Origin: Lasiodiplodia sp. COLG20
Taxonomy: Eukaryota; Ascomycota; Dothideomycetes; Botryosphaeriales; Botryosphaeriaceae
Reading direction: 5' to 3'
DNA length: 64,000 nucleotides
NCBI GenBank assembly: GCA_009801085.1
Contig: VNWV01000012.1
Coordinates: 472,217 to 536,216 of the forward strand
Shown: piece after piece, positions 12,714-23,975 of the stretch
Numbering within the stretch: the first letter of the stretch is position 1
Layout: each line of letters begins with the position of its first letter
Position numbers and translations under genes: made by a program
The notes under the pieces: generated by a model
Seen by the model: only the letters and a program-made list of their open reading frames with translations
The model's database searches: none
Told to the model about the DNA's origin: nothing

Positions 12714-14592
12714 TCAGACTAGGATGAGACAGCGGCTGAGGATTAGGCACCCGTCAGCACAAAGATGCTGACAGGTTACATGCATAGCCGACATCTTACA
12801 TGCAGCCGCGATTAGTCGTCACTCTAGCTTGCCAGCCTGCATATCGCGGAAAATTATATAAGCTCCTGAAGCGGACGTACCATGGTTCCTATCGAGGCTT
12901 TGGTTTCAGGCATCAATTCGTGCCTTATCGGAATTGCAGCAGCCCGAACTCCTTAATTATGTCATACAGCTATCAACCCTACTTAGCAAGATAAGCGACA
13001 TACTCTCGCTAGACCTACCTTTCCAAATGTGAGGGAGGACCTGTGACTCATGTGCCAGTTGGATCGAGTAGGGCCATTAAAGATAGTATACATGCTACTT
13101 ATACCGATAAGATTTTAAATACTGCCTATTTTTCGATCCGCCTTGCGCCTAAGTAGGTCTACGTGGTACTATAGTGAGTTGATAAGCCTTGCCCTTTCGT
13201 TGTTGTCTCGGAATTAAAAGGCGCCTACTTTTCTCACCCCCTATACCTTATTCCTTATTCGCACCACCCTAAGAGATTCCCACTCTTTCTCCGTTGCTCA
13301 CCTTTAATGTTGTATGGTAAATGTGGAGAACTCACCGGCATCTTATCACGGAGAACTACCTTCTACATTACTACTAGTCGCGAAGAACAGTTGCTGTATT
13401 AAGGCACGCTAAATCTGTTAAGGTAGAACCAGGGTACGGCCGGTACTAAGCGAGGAATACGGGAATACTACAACAAGAACTAGGTACAATTAACACAGCA
13501 TGATATATAGCGGTCGCATTGTGGTATAAATTCTTATATCTTAAAGAGGATTCTTCAAAAGACCGTCAAAGAAAATCGCGCATCGAAAACTTCACGGTTC
13601 ATGGCGTTAGATATATAGAGGTGAGAAAAGTAGGCGCCAACAAAAAAAGAATGATGGATTTGCGCCCAATATCGCAGTATAGCCAATCATAGGCGCCTTG
13701 CTTCTTTGAATGGTTCTTGAAAAGGACAAGCCCCATTATTTAAAAGAGTTTGTTGAGTCCTTTTCTTTCGATTGATCGAGGCTTTCTGTGTGGCGGAGTC
13801 TGGAACTCCAGTCGACATTGGTAGTAATCAAGACCTATTACGTATCCGGTCACCCGTCCAGTTCTTCGAAAGATAGCTCACATGCACAATCTGGCCCGCT
13901 AGGCAGTTATCTTCCGTTAGTGGCAGGCGAACATTGATTTGGGCACCTGAAATCTTGGCACAACCTATCCAAGACAGCATTCGTAAGAGAGGGTGTTGGT
14001 CTTTTTGATGAGGCCTTTTTAATTGTTCAGACTGCTATTGCAGGGATGCGGCATTCAGGTCATGCGGAGTGAGGCTACCAGTTGGTGCGGGATCATCCGT
14101 CGTCAGCCGGCTCCTCTCTCATGCGCATAGTGCGTGGTCAAAAGGCGAGAAATGGCATAGCGAGTAATTCTCGAGGTGATCGGTGTCAGGTCTAGCCCTG
14201 ATGTTCTCGTATGTGGTGCTACTTGGACATGAGGCCGAAATGAGTTTACCTGCTCCAACCGCCGCAAACTTGCTCACGCAGGCTTCAGCCCCAGAAATCC
14301 GCGCCACCTCGCAACCAACCTCCGGATATCTCTCCAAATAGTTACTGGCGCATTATGGAGAGCTCGAAAATGCGACGCTTATTTGTTCCAATGCAGGAAC
14401 AGCCTCTTGGACTGTCGCTGGGCATCACTCGTCTGCGGCATCCCGGTTCGGCGCCCCCAACCTCGTCGTTTTCTCCTCAAGCGAACACCAAGGCAACCCT
14501 CATAACTCTCGTGAAAGCACGTTGACCACCACCACCACCACCCGTCCGCAGTTCCACAGGCCTTTTCCCTCCCTCCGGCCACCACCACCACC
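12714..14592. other. Gene-poor AT-rich stretch
   Basis: Nearly 1.9 kb without a supported gene. Frames are short and stop-dense, and base composition is clearly richer in A and T than in the flanking genes, especially 12950-13800. A 19-base inverted repeat (13220-13638) lies inside. The last 100 bases are CCA-rich leader sequence (from about 14522) of the copper transporter gene. Confidence 0.55.
13220..13638. repeat. 419-base segment bounded by a perfect 19-base inverted repeat (possible MITE)
   Basis: 13220..13238 reads GGCGCCTACTTTTCTCACC and 13620..13638 is its exact reverse complement. The interior is AT-rich and non-coding. Size and terminal repeats fit a miniature inverted-repeat element. 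I see no convincing target-site duplication: the flanks are AAAA on the left and AACA on the right. The identification therefore stays tentative. Confidence 0.45.
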
Positions 14593-15500
14593 ATGGACGA
14601 GATGCAATCCCACCACAACCAGGCGTCTGGAAGCGGAAGCGGCGCCATGTCGGACAGCACCATGGCGACGACGATGATGCCCGCCATGACGACGATGGCC
14701 ATGACCTTCTCGTCCAGCACGACCGTCACGCTCCTCTTCGCGGGCTGCACGACGACGACGCCGGCCGCCTACGCCGGGGCGCTGCTGCTCCTCTTCGCGC
14801 TCAGCGTCTTCCACCGCTTCCTCGGCGCGGTGCGCACGCAGCTGGAAAAGACGGCATGGTGGCACGGCAATGACGACGGCAACAACAACAACAGAGCAGC
14901 GATAAGAACATCGGCCGATGAGGAAAAGAAGGTTGGCTCGGCTGGGTGGTGGCGCCATGTGAGGAGGCTGAGCGCCGGGGTCGTCGATAAACGCGTTCTC
15001 GATGACGTCGAGCGCGGTGCCTCGGAGGAGGAGAGGGAGCCGCTCTCGCCAAGGCCGGTTGAATCTGCCGGAATGGCGGTGGCGGCGGCGGATGGGCACG
15101 GAGACGACGAGAAGAAGAAGGTTAAGGCGGCGGCAGGGTTCTGGACGCCGAGCGGGCCGTGGCGGGTGGGAAGGGACGGCGTGCGATCGACGCTGGAGTG
15201 CGGGAGGGCGGCGTTGGGGTACTTGCTGTCAGTAGACTTTTTTCTTGTTTCTCCTCCGCTGTTGCGGTCGTGTCATTTGTTTCTTCTTGTTTTATTTCCT
15301 TATCTGGTGGTTTGCTTATTTTTGGTGCTTTTGTGCGACCTGATAACTGACGTATTTCGGTGGACAGGATGTTAGCGGTCATGACGTTCAATGTTGGCGT
15401 TTTCGTCGCCGTGATCGGGGGGATCTTGGTGGGCGAATTGGCATTTGGAAGGTACACGCAAGGCGGTTCTACGAAGCAGGAGGACGGATGCCATGATTGA
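14593..15500 (+). CDS. Ctr-family copper transporter
   Basis: Exons 14593..15227 and 15368..15500; the 140-base intron has GTCAGT and GGACAG ends and joins in phase 2 for 255 aa. The N-terminus has methionine clusters (MATTMMPAMTTMAM), the usual copper-binding feature. The first membrane segment is near residues 55-75. A long soluble loop follows. The second exon supplies MLAVMTFNVGVF, with the MxxxM signature of Ctr transmembrane helix 2, and GGILVGELAFG, with the GxxxG of helix 3. Ctr trimers import Cu(I) across the plasma membrane or release it from the vacuole; which applies cannot be told from sequence. The ferric/cupric reductase 1.5 kb downstream would supply Cu(I). Confidence 0.9.
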
Positions 15501-17093
15501 GGGCTGTGTGTACGACGGGGGTGGTGCTTTGTTTAGATACGATAATGCGACTCGAGAACGGCTTCGCTGAGAATCAGTTCTTTTTTCGTCGACTCGGGAT
15601 GGCGGAGTGTTCTATAGATATGCTGTGCTCTAGGGTAAGGGTCCAAAGTTTGGTCGGCGTCAACCGTCAGCTGTGAAATTAGAGTTTAGGTTCGCCGACG
15701 TCAGCGGACACTTGTTCCTTCCTGCTCGAGCACGGTTGCCTGGTGTTCTCCGTGTCAGGAGACGCGTCGTCGACAATGGTCGCACAACCATCTGCAAGCC
15801 AAATTGGAAATGGGAAGCGGCGCAGCGTAATGCACATTGACAGATGCGCCTCGGACAATATCCACGCAGCTATGACGTTGCCGATGAAGCTCGGACACAG
15901 TGCAGCCGTGTCGACCTGGGAGAGGTATATCAGTTCTGCAATTTCAGCAACCCACTGCGGCCCAGTTAATGTCGTGTGGGACGCCTTTTACTATGGCAAA
16001 TTCGCCGCTCAGCTGATATTTAGCGTGGTGTAGTCGGGTAGCGGAAAATCGCTCCGAAGGCCCGATGTCGAAGGATGAGACACAAAACAGCCGAAAGCTG
16101 TTCTCCTGCAAACCAGACGCCTCTCATTGGCGAGATTGACGGCGACAATAAACGCCGACTCTCCGATGGACGGCATGCACCTTTACGGGAATTCTGCACG
16201 TCTCAGGCGGCTTGACTAGCGTCACACCGTGGCCCAATCGAATATGAAGCATCCCGAATCAGTACGAGGCTGGACGCACTTCGATCAGTACGGTGAGATC
16301 TAGGGCTCCCTTATCCACCTCCCTGGAAAAGCTTGTAGATACATGTCGTACGAGCCCAATGTCAAGCCGGAGCCGAGCTGCATGGAGCCTTTGCTGACTT
16401 TACACCGCCACGCCATGTGTCCTCTTCAGTCATGAAAATCGGGGAACCTCCATGCGCACTCCGTGGCGTCGCCTTGAATGAAAGTATGGCTGAGGTGCAA
16501 ATTTCAGGAACTGCTTGAATTCTCGAAGACCGGCTTGAAATAGAAGCAGAGGCGGGGGAGTAGGATGGATTTAAGCTTGTTCCTGTGGGAGCAGGGCATA
16601 TCCTTGTTTGAGGCTCAAGAGGATCAGAAACGAACTTTATTGTTCACTCCGCAATCGGCACTGATCTGCATCGGCTTTGATAACGGCTAGAGGAGATCCG
16701 ACCACCACCAGCTTTGCCCAGTGATTTCGGACGCATTCACTGTGGTCCCGCGGGGGCTCAGCATGACGTGGATCTCTAGCGCGGGCCTCCACTGTACGAT
16801 TACATTTTTCTCACAGCTCTCGACGACGTTGCATCATCCTGCAAAAACCCGAGAGCCTATGAGTCGATGTCTCAACATGATTCCGGCTCCGCAAGCACGC
16901 CAGAGACGTCCGACACGGCAGTTGCGGCCCGGCGGTTGCGTTCGCACCGATGGTTAATATACTGGCTAATGCAAACCCTCGGTGGAGCACATGAGCGCTG
17001 CAATATTCCCTCTTGTTAAATTTACCATCCCGGAGCCTGCTACGGGATCGTCGTTTTGCATGCTGCGTTGTTTTGTCTCTCAATTATTCAGCA
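15501..17093. other. Intergenic upstream of ferric reductase 1
   Basis: About 1.6 kb with no supported gene. The frames at 15743-16033 and 16721-16957 show no family features. It should contain the 3' UTR of the copper transporter and the promoter of the reductase. Confidence 0.5.
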
Positions 17094-19403
17094 ATGGCTC
17101 CGAACCGATGGCCAGATGAGCCACTCCCCAGTGGAACCCCCTACGCAGACCTGCCTATCAGTAACCCCAACTGCATGAACGACACTTGCAATGCTTTTGC
17201 TGCTGGCTGGAATGAATCGTACAAAGACACAAGCTTGATAAGCCAGCTCGACTACGGATTCTGGACCCTCTGCTATTATCTATCCTGGGGCGTTCTATTT
17301 GCCCTTGGAAACTTCATATACCTCCTTAGGGATTACCATGCGCGGCGGTACACCAGACGACAGCCTTCAACACATCCATGCAGCTGGAGACACCGCGTGG
17401 TAGCGTTTTACCGTTCGGTGATATACCGACGCTTCACTGGGCGCTTACAGGCCTTGCCCTCGTTTGGCATGCTAGCCTTGCTCAGCTTATCGACCGTATT
17501 CTTTATCTGCCTCATTTTTCCCGAACAGCCATACTTACGCTCTCGCTTCCGCTTTGGATCCCCGCCTTTATCAGTACGATGCGCGCTCGTCATTTCAGCT
17601 TTGATGCCACTTCTGATTGCGCTTGGTGGGAAAGTCAACATCGTTACTTTATTGACTGGAATCTGTTATACCAAGCTCAACATATTGCATCGATATGTCG
17701 GCGGGGTCATATTCGCTCTTTCAACCATCCATATGGTGAGTATTCTTAAGTGAAGTATGCCACATGTCGCTGATTTTAGTAGGTTCCTCATATCTATGCA
17801 CCAATCAAGGATGGAGGATTCGATTACCTCGCTCAGTTGTACATTGACCAAAAGCGCGAAGTAAGTAGGGTGGCCTAAATCTCTCGTTTCGTTCTGCTGA
17901 CTTCATAGTTATCTGGGACCGTTTTATATTTCCTCTTCCTCTGGCTGATTGCTCTATCCATACCATGGTTCCGCCGCAAATTCTACGAAGTTTTTGTTTA
18001 CACGCACATATTCCTCGGTCTCTCCTTCATCGGCGTCATTGCATGGCACATCAAGGGCGAGTACATAGCCGTATGTTTCCCCCTTTCTCCGCCCATCCGC
18101 TTGCTCAACCGTATACACACACACCCGCTAACCCCCTGTGTCGCCGCTACAGCCCGTCTACATGTACGTCACGCTGGGAATCCTCCTCCTGCAAACCATG
18201 TTCCGCCTCCTCCTCTCGACGCGCTCGCTCCTCTTCCTCTCGGGCTACCCGACGACGCTCGAGCCGCTGCCGGGCGCCGTGACCAAAGTCCGCGTCGCCG
18301 TGCCCGCCGCCCTGCGCTGGCACCCGGGCGACCACGCCTTCATCCGCATGCCCGCCCTCTCCGTCCTCGACAACCACCCCTTCACCATCGCCTCGGTGCC
18401 GTCATCACCCCCAAACACAGCAACAGCAACAAACACCCTCACCTTCCTCATCCGCACCCACGCCGGCTTCACCTCCCGCCTCGCCGCCCTCGCCGCCGCC
18501 AAATCTGCCAACAGCCCATCCTCCTCCTCCCCCGCCTCCCTCTACCGCTCCTCACTGTCTTCCCTCGAAGAAGCCGCCACCACCGCTCTCCCGAACACCC
18601 AGTCTCCTCCCAACCCTCACAATCAGCCGCTCCTCCGCACCCTCATCGACGGCCCCCACAGCCGCGGCGCCCGCGTCCCCGCCCTGCACACCACCGTCGA
18701 CACCGTCGTGCTCGTCGCCGCCGGCACCGGCATCACGGCCGCCGTGCCGTGGCTGCTCGACCTGGGCCAGCGCATGGCGCGGGACCCGGGCCACACGGAT
18801 TGCCGCGTCGGCGCCGTGCGGCTGGTGTGGGTAGTGCGGAAGGCAGAGTGCGTGGAGTGGATAAGGGAGGAGGTGGGGGAGGTGTTGACGATGGTGGAGG
18901 AGGTGGGGAGCAGGGGTGGGGAAGGAAGGAGGGTGGTGGTTGATGTGTATGTTACGGGTGGGAGTGGGAGTAGTAGTGAGGCGGAGGTGGGGGAGAAGAG
19001 GAGGGAGGGGGACGGGGTTGGAGGTGCGGGGGGAGGAGTGCTGGTGGCGGGGAGTGGTGAGCAGGGTGGTCGTGGGGATGTGATGCCTGCGCCTCCGCCG
19101 CCGGCGTATGGTGGTGTTGCTGACCGGGGAGATGAGGAGGGGAGAATCAGTGCTGAGACGGAGGGGCTGGGGACGGTGGAAGTGGAGGAGCAGGGCGGGC
19201 TCGTTGTGCATCACGAGCGCCCTGTTATCGCGAATTTATTGCCGTCGTTGATGAGCGGCACGCGCGCGTTCGTTATGGGGTGCGGACCTGAGGGGTTCAA
19301 GACCGAGTTGTCGAACGCGGTGGCGAAGATGCAGACGGAGATGGTGCTGAAGTCTAGAAGTATGGAGAGCATCGCATTGCATACGGAGACGTTTGGGTGG
19401 TGA
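17094..19403 (+). CDS. Ferric/cupric reductase 1 (FRE/NOX superfamily)
   Basis: Exons 17094..17735, 17783..17860, 17909..18070 and 18153..19403; all introns are GT-AG in phase 0, giving 710 aa. A polar outer N-terminus is followed by several membrane helices. Heme-ligand histidines lie in NILHRYVGG..STIHMVPHIY and VYTHIFLG..VIAWH. The cytoplasmic half has the FAD-binding HPFTIAS (about 369) preceded by HPGDHAFIRMP, the NAD(P)H-binding AAGTGIT (about 485) and the C-terminal MGCGPEG (about 670). It should pass electrons from NADPH across the membrane to Fe(III) or Cu(II). A Gly/Glu/Ser-rich insert of about 80 residues (563-643) between the nucleotide-binding motifs is unusual. An upstream in-frame ATG at 17013 is less likely. 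Confidence 0.9.
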
Positions 19404-19625
19404 TGAAGGGAGCTGATTCATGATCGTTGTTCTTTCTACTTTCTTCATGATGGGCCACATTTTAGATAACGTTATGATTCAATACCTGATTGTGATTTAA
19501 ATGTCAGTTTAGTTGAGATAGATACGTGCATCGCGCTAGCATATGGTCCATGATGCTAGTCGATATGCCAAAATCAAGTAGATACCTGTAAAGCTTTCGC
19601 GGCTTGCTTCGTACTTGATAGCTGA

Positions 19626-22073
19626 TCAATCGATACACCAAGCCTGTGATTTTTCCTGCAATATACCCTCTGCCTCATAGCACATTTCACTTCCCCAGCT
19701 TTCTTCAAAAGAGTTCTCAGCTTCATCAGAATCAGATCCAGCAGCATCTCTGGTTATGATGAATGCGGGATCTCCACGGCGCGCATACCTTACTCCGCCC
19801 TCCTCTTTGTAGACAAAAACCATGACACAGTACTTTCCGCCACGTCCTATCACAGGATCTTCTACCAATAATGCAGCTCCAATGAACTGTACGTCTGGAA
19901 TAGAAAAGGTATTCGAGGATTTCTCTGGTTTGTTCAGAAGCGGTGCTTGCCTGAACAACGAGTACAGTTCTCCACTATTCCGGTCCCTAATTCGAAGAAC
20001 TTGAAAAATCGGGCGTTGGAGGGGGTACACAAAGCTAACTAGATCAATGCAGTGCGCTGTCGTCCGCAATCCCTCTGGTGTAGCTATGGCGGTACCTTCG
20101 CTTGAGAGGATCACGCGGTCGCCAGCGTCAGGAATGCCAAGCAATGTGCTTGGAGCCCATCGATACCCCGGCTCCTCCATAGTAGCCTCTCTCAAGAACA
20201 GCACCTCCCGCGGTATCGACGGTAGAGTGCGCCATAGGGCTTTCAAGCGGTCTTTGCGTTCTGCTTGGGTGATTTCTTGCATGTCTGCCTCCAGCAGGCT
20301 ACCGAGACAAAGGGCTTCGTCCTCGCGGTAACTCGTGGTTCTGCGGGACACTGCAGTCACAGCGAAGCTCAATGAGAATCTGGTCGGATCATTGTTAGAA
20401 GCCTGAGCGGCCTTGTCGCCGCGGATGAGTCTCAGCGTGTTGTTGAAATCAACCGGGTTAACCCGATTCAAACCCCATTCATCTTCGTTCGCCAAATTTG
20501 CGTTCCAGGCGGAATCAAGTGGAAATATGGTGTCCTTGAATAGCATGTCCACATGGCTCCCCAAAGCTCCTTCCTGCAATGTCCAGAGGCGTGAGGCCCA
20601 GAACGAAAGGCCCGCGAGATACACTTGATCTGTAAGGGGAAGATCCGAAGCCTCCACTTCCTGTAAATCTGCTGCGAGAACAAGCACTCTGCCGGATTTC
20701 TGATATGTGTGGCGCATTCTTCGTATAGCCACTCTCCGAGCATTTTCGTCTTTTACAGGGCAACATAGCGTATCCATCCAGAACCATGTCTTCGGCGCGC
20801 AGGGATTTTGTGGCGTCGATAGACCTTGTACGAGTTTCTGTATACGCCGAAGTTGGCAAAGCGGCATTGCGTTGTCTTGAGGATTGCCGAGACCGTCGGA
20901 CCAGACGTGCGATATTGCCACGTAGTAGGTAGGGTCATCCGAGTCGATTTCCGCAAAGGACAGATTGAGCTTCTCGTCATCACCAAGTGCGACTATGGGT
21001 ATATTACCGGCCCGCAAGATGTTCCCCAGCGCATTCGTTTCGAGTGACCGCCATGCACACCCACAACCAAGTTGAACGTGCTTGGTGTGGTAGGTTCCTT
21101 TCTCGACCTGGAGTGCAAGACACTGCGACTGCGTACAAGTCCGATGGTCAAGATTTGCTGGCTTTCCCAACTGGAGTTGAGAGCAGAAGTAGTAAGTCTC
21201 AAAGGAACAACGTTCGGCAATGCCCACTTGCCGGGGACACCATCCCGATTGGATCATCTCCACGCCGAGGATATCCATGTCGGCATCTAGGTCGTTAACC
21301 TTCGCATTTGCAAGCCGATCTTCATCCAGACTGATGCAGGGAAGAGTCCAGTTCCAAATCTCAAATTCATCGGGGTAGATCAGCTTCGCCACATGGGTCA
21401 GAAACCGCGCCGTGGCAACCAAGGAAAGTTGGAAATACGGATCCAGAAACTCCTCTTGTTCGTCGGTGACGGCATGGTAGACGCTGAATGTCTTTTTCAG
21501 ACATGCCCTAAAGTCGAATTTCCTGAAAGATAACACTTTGTCGACTTTCTCCCTTTCCACGAATGCCCGAGCCAACGGCAACAGTTCCCTCGTGTGAACG
21601 TATCGGATCCCAGAGTTCTCGTCGGTTTCGATGAACGCAGAAAAGTCCGCGGAATCCCCGAAGAATTCATGAAGCAAGCCGAAGAACAGCCACTGTTGAA
21701 GAAATGCTGTCGCCTCATCTGCATCGCACCATGCGCTCAGATCTAACCAAGTATCACCCTCGTCGACCCAGCCCATGCGCTCCGGGTAAGTCAGAAAGTC
21801 ACCCCGGTCATATTCCTGCTGGCAGAAATAGCGGACTCGTGGCGTAGGGCGTGCTGGATGCTTTGGAGTGAGTAGATGGTCCATGATGAGAATAGCCGTT
21901 GCTCCGTCCTTTCGACAGTATTCGAGATCGTGGTCGCGTACAAGTGCGTCTTGATGCGAGAGGATGAGGTGGCAGTCTGCGAAGGTAGAGCGAGGCTGTG
22001 CGAATCTGAATGACGCAGGCATGAAGTCGATTGGAGCAGTGTAAATAAACAAGCGAGAAAACGTGGGGGCCAT
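19626..22073 (-). CDS. HET-domain (heterokaryon incompatibility) protein
   Basis: Single exon, 815 aa. The HET signature YVAISHVWSDGLGNP lies at 384-398, followed by LCQLRRIQKLVQ and the second block WFWMDTLCCPV...AIRRMRHTYQKSGRVLVLA. The N-terminal 380 residues are a long extension with Cys pairs (CTQSQCLAL; LGCGCAW) as in other long HET proteins. HET domains resemble TIR domains and trigger regulated cell death after non-self recognition; the partner and allele system here are unknown. It lies between two ferric reductase genes and ends 222 bases from the end of the first. An internal ATG at 22022 (MPASFRF) is an alternative start. Confidence 0.9.
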   Translation of the reverse strand: MAPTFSRLFIYTAPIDFMPASFRFAQPRSTFADCHLILSHQDALVRDHDLEYCRKDGATAILIMDHLLTPKHPARPTPRVRYFCQQEYDRGDFLTYPERMGWVDEGDTWLDLSAWCDADEATAFLQQWLFFGLLHEFFGDSADFSAFIETDENSGIRYVHTRELLPLARAFVEREKVDKVLSFRKFDFRACLKKTFSVYHAVTDEQEEFLDPYFQLSLVATARFLTHVAKLIYPDEFEIWNWTLPCISLDEDRLANAKVNDLDADMDILGVEMIQSGWCPRQVGIAERCSFETYYFCSQLQLGKPANLDHRTCTQSQCLALQVEKGTYHTKHVQLGCGCAWRSLETNALGNILRAGNIPIVALGDDEKLNLSFAEIDSDDPTYYVAISHVWSDGLGNPQDNAMPLCQLRRIQKLVQGLSTPQNPCAPKTWFWMDTLCCPVKDENARRVAIRRMRHTYQKSGRVLVLAADLQEVEASDLPLTDQVYLAGLSFWASRLWTLQEGALGSHVDMLFKDTIFPLDSAWNANLANEDEWGLNRVNPVDFNNTLRLIRGDKAAQASNNDPTRFSLSFAVTAVSRRTTSYREDEALCLGSLLEADMQEITQAERKDRLKALWRTLPSIPREVLFLREATMEEPGYRWAPSTLLGIPDAGDRVILSSEGTAIATPEGLRTTAHCIDLVSFVYPLQRPIFQVLRIRDRNSGELYSLFRQAPLLNKPEKSSNTFSIPDVQFIGAALLVEDPVIGRGGKYCVMVFVYKEEGGVRYARRGDPAFIITRDAAGSDSDEAENSFEESWGSEMCYEAEGILQEKSQAWCID

Positions 22074-22254
22074 TTGGTCACATCACGTGCAGTATATGAT
22101 GACGAGTCCATCAACTGTAGAGTTTACAGAAGCTTCATTCCGTGAGCTCCTATCAATATATCTTCTTCAACGAAATGTTTTGCTATAAACCGAGAAGTAA
22201 AAGAAATGTGAGTAACCCCCCACCCCTACAATGAAGGATTGTAGTGAGCTTTTT

Positions 22255-23975
22255 CTACCACGAAAAAGCCTCCTCGAAGAAATCAATATTCCATCTTGTC
22301 TGACGGATGCGTGTAGCGGCCCTTACGTCATCTGCAAGAGATCCAGTACCACAGACACTAATGGCGCAGGCGCCAATGCTCTCAATCAACTCTTGATCCA
22401 CAAGAGTCTGGACATCCGGCTTTCCAGGAAACATCTGAACGGTGGACGAAGGAGACGACATTTTGGAGCGTGGGCGAGTAACGAATATAAGCACCTTGAG
22501 CACTTCGCGGCGGTTGGGCATTGACAATATCTTTGTCATCCAAGGATGAACCCACTCAAGATGTTCGGGTGATTGGATGATCCAGACCAGGGTAATGCGG
22601 CGTACGGCAGCCGTGTGGTTGTTGTGCGCATCAATGAGGCTTCGGACATGGGGGACTTGATGAGTAATGCCAATTCCGGCGGCTAACAGCATTACGGTGC
22701 CGTACGAGGTTAAATCTTGGTGTCCGTAGGGACCTTCTACCAGAGCAGAGGTAAGAAGCTTGCGGGAGCTCTGTTGGACCTTTTTGTAGAAAGTATCGGT
22801 AAATCCGGTGCGGCGACGAACAAGAAGGCTCATCGTTGCCTTACGAGCGCGAGAGAAACCTCCACCCTTTTCCTCGTCCCAGGTGCTTTCTTCTTCGCTC
22901 CAAGCAAGTGAAAAGGGATGCGAGGTCCACAGGCCTATCGACGGTATGTAAATATAGACGTGCTGGCCGGGCTCAAACTTCCAGGGGCGAGCGATTTGGA
23001 GAGTAATCCGAAGGCAATCGCCTGGAAGGGCCTCAATCTCGGCCTTGGCGCCACCATTTTTCAGAATCCAGTGCAGGCGAATCATACGCTCCAGAGTCCA
23101 GATAGCAAGAACTATCTTGACAATCTCGAACTGGTGGAAGTTGTGAGCTTGGCAGTGGATCCAGACACCAGCAAGGCCAACGGCTGCAAGTAGAACATGG
23201 AAGTGGAGGAATATCTCGTAAAAAGCGTGGCGAACTGGACCTGCAGCCTGTACCATGATAATAAGGAAAGAGATAGTTCCCTAATTATGTCAGCCATGAA
23301 GGCATGAAAATGCGTCCCAAGTCGACTTACAATAGTGCCCCAGAGCATGAACTGATTGTGGGTCGAATCGGTGACAGAGGCTTTCCAGCCGTTGGCTTGC
23401 ACCTTAGGAACGAGCCAGGAAATGGTGTGGCCGAGTGCCTGAAGGATAACAATGCGGCCGATCCAACGGTGAACCAGGTTAAAGGTGTCGAATGAAACGC
23501 CAGTGGCCTTCACCAGCGGATTATTACGACCCGCCAGGAGGAACAACGGAAGCATGTTCATAATGCAAAGAACACCAAAATGATTGCGGAGTTGCACGGC
23601 CGCACCTTTGCCCTCGGGACTGAAGTCAATAAACAGGACTGGGAAAATAAAATTGATACTCAAGTAGGCGACCAAATAGATGGTTTGAAGCCGACTTGGA
23701 AGAGTACCCATGTTTATGGCCGATGAAAATCTGAACTCGCGATGATGGCGAGTACGAAATAGCGGAGAGTCGAACAAATAGCGCTTTAGATGTCCATGCC
23801 ACCAGTTCGGCTGGGCGAAGTAGCTTTGCGGGGAGTTACCTCTTAAGCAAGCAATGCAGCGCAAATACCGAACGAAGGTGATGCCGGTAAGGTAAGAAAT
23901 TAGAGTAGCAGTGCATGCAAGCCAACTCCATCCGAGCCAGGAAGAGATGTCGACATTCTCGGTTTCCGCTTGCAT
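22255..23975 (-). CDS. Ferric/cupric reductase 2 (FRE/NOX superfamily)
   Basis: Minus-strand exons 23975..23331 and 23280..22255; the 49-base intron (GTAAGT, ATTAG) joins in phase 0 for 556 aa. Membrane helices carry paired heme histidines: NLVHRWIGR with ALGHTISW, and HFHVLLAAVG with VWIHCQAH. The cytoplasmic part has FEPGQHVYIYIP, the FAD motif SHPFSLAW (about 336), the NAD(P)H motif LLAAGIGIT and a C-terminus ending FFEEAFSW. It is a second, clearly diverged paralogue of the reductase at 17.1-19.4 kb; it lacks that protein's low-complexity insert and has a shorter N-terminus. The two genes converge on the HET gene. Role by family: surface reduction of Fe(III) or Cu(II) before uptake. Confidence 0.9.

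Noticed and set aside
12714..14592. Repeat-induced point mutation (RIP) as the cause of the AT-rich gap
   Set aside because: AT-richness is visible, but no transposon coding remnant or repeated copy is available here to compare. A dinucleotide-index calculation would be needed: high TpA/ApT with depleted CpA would support it.
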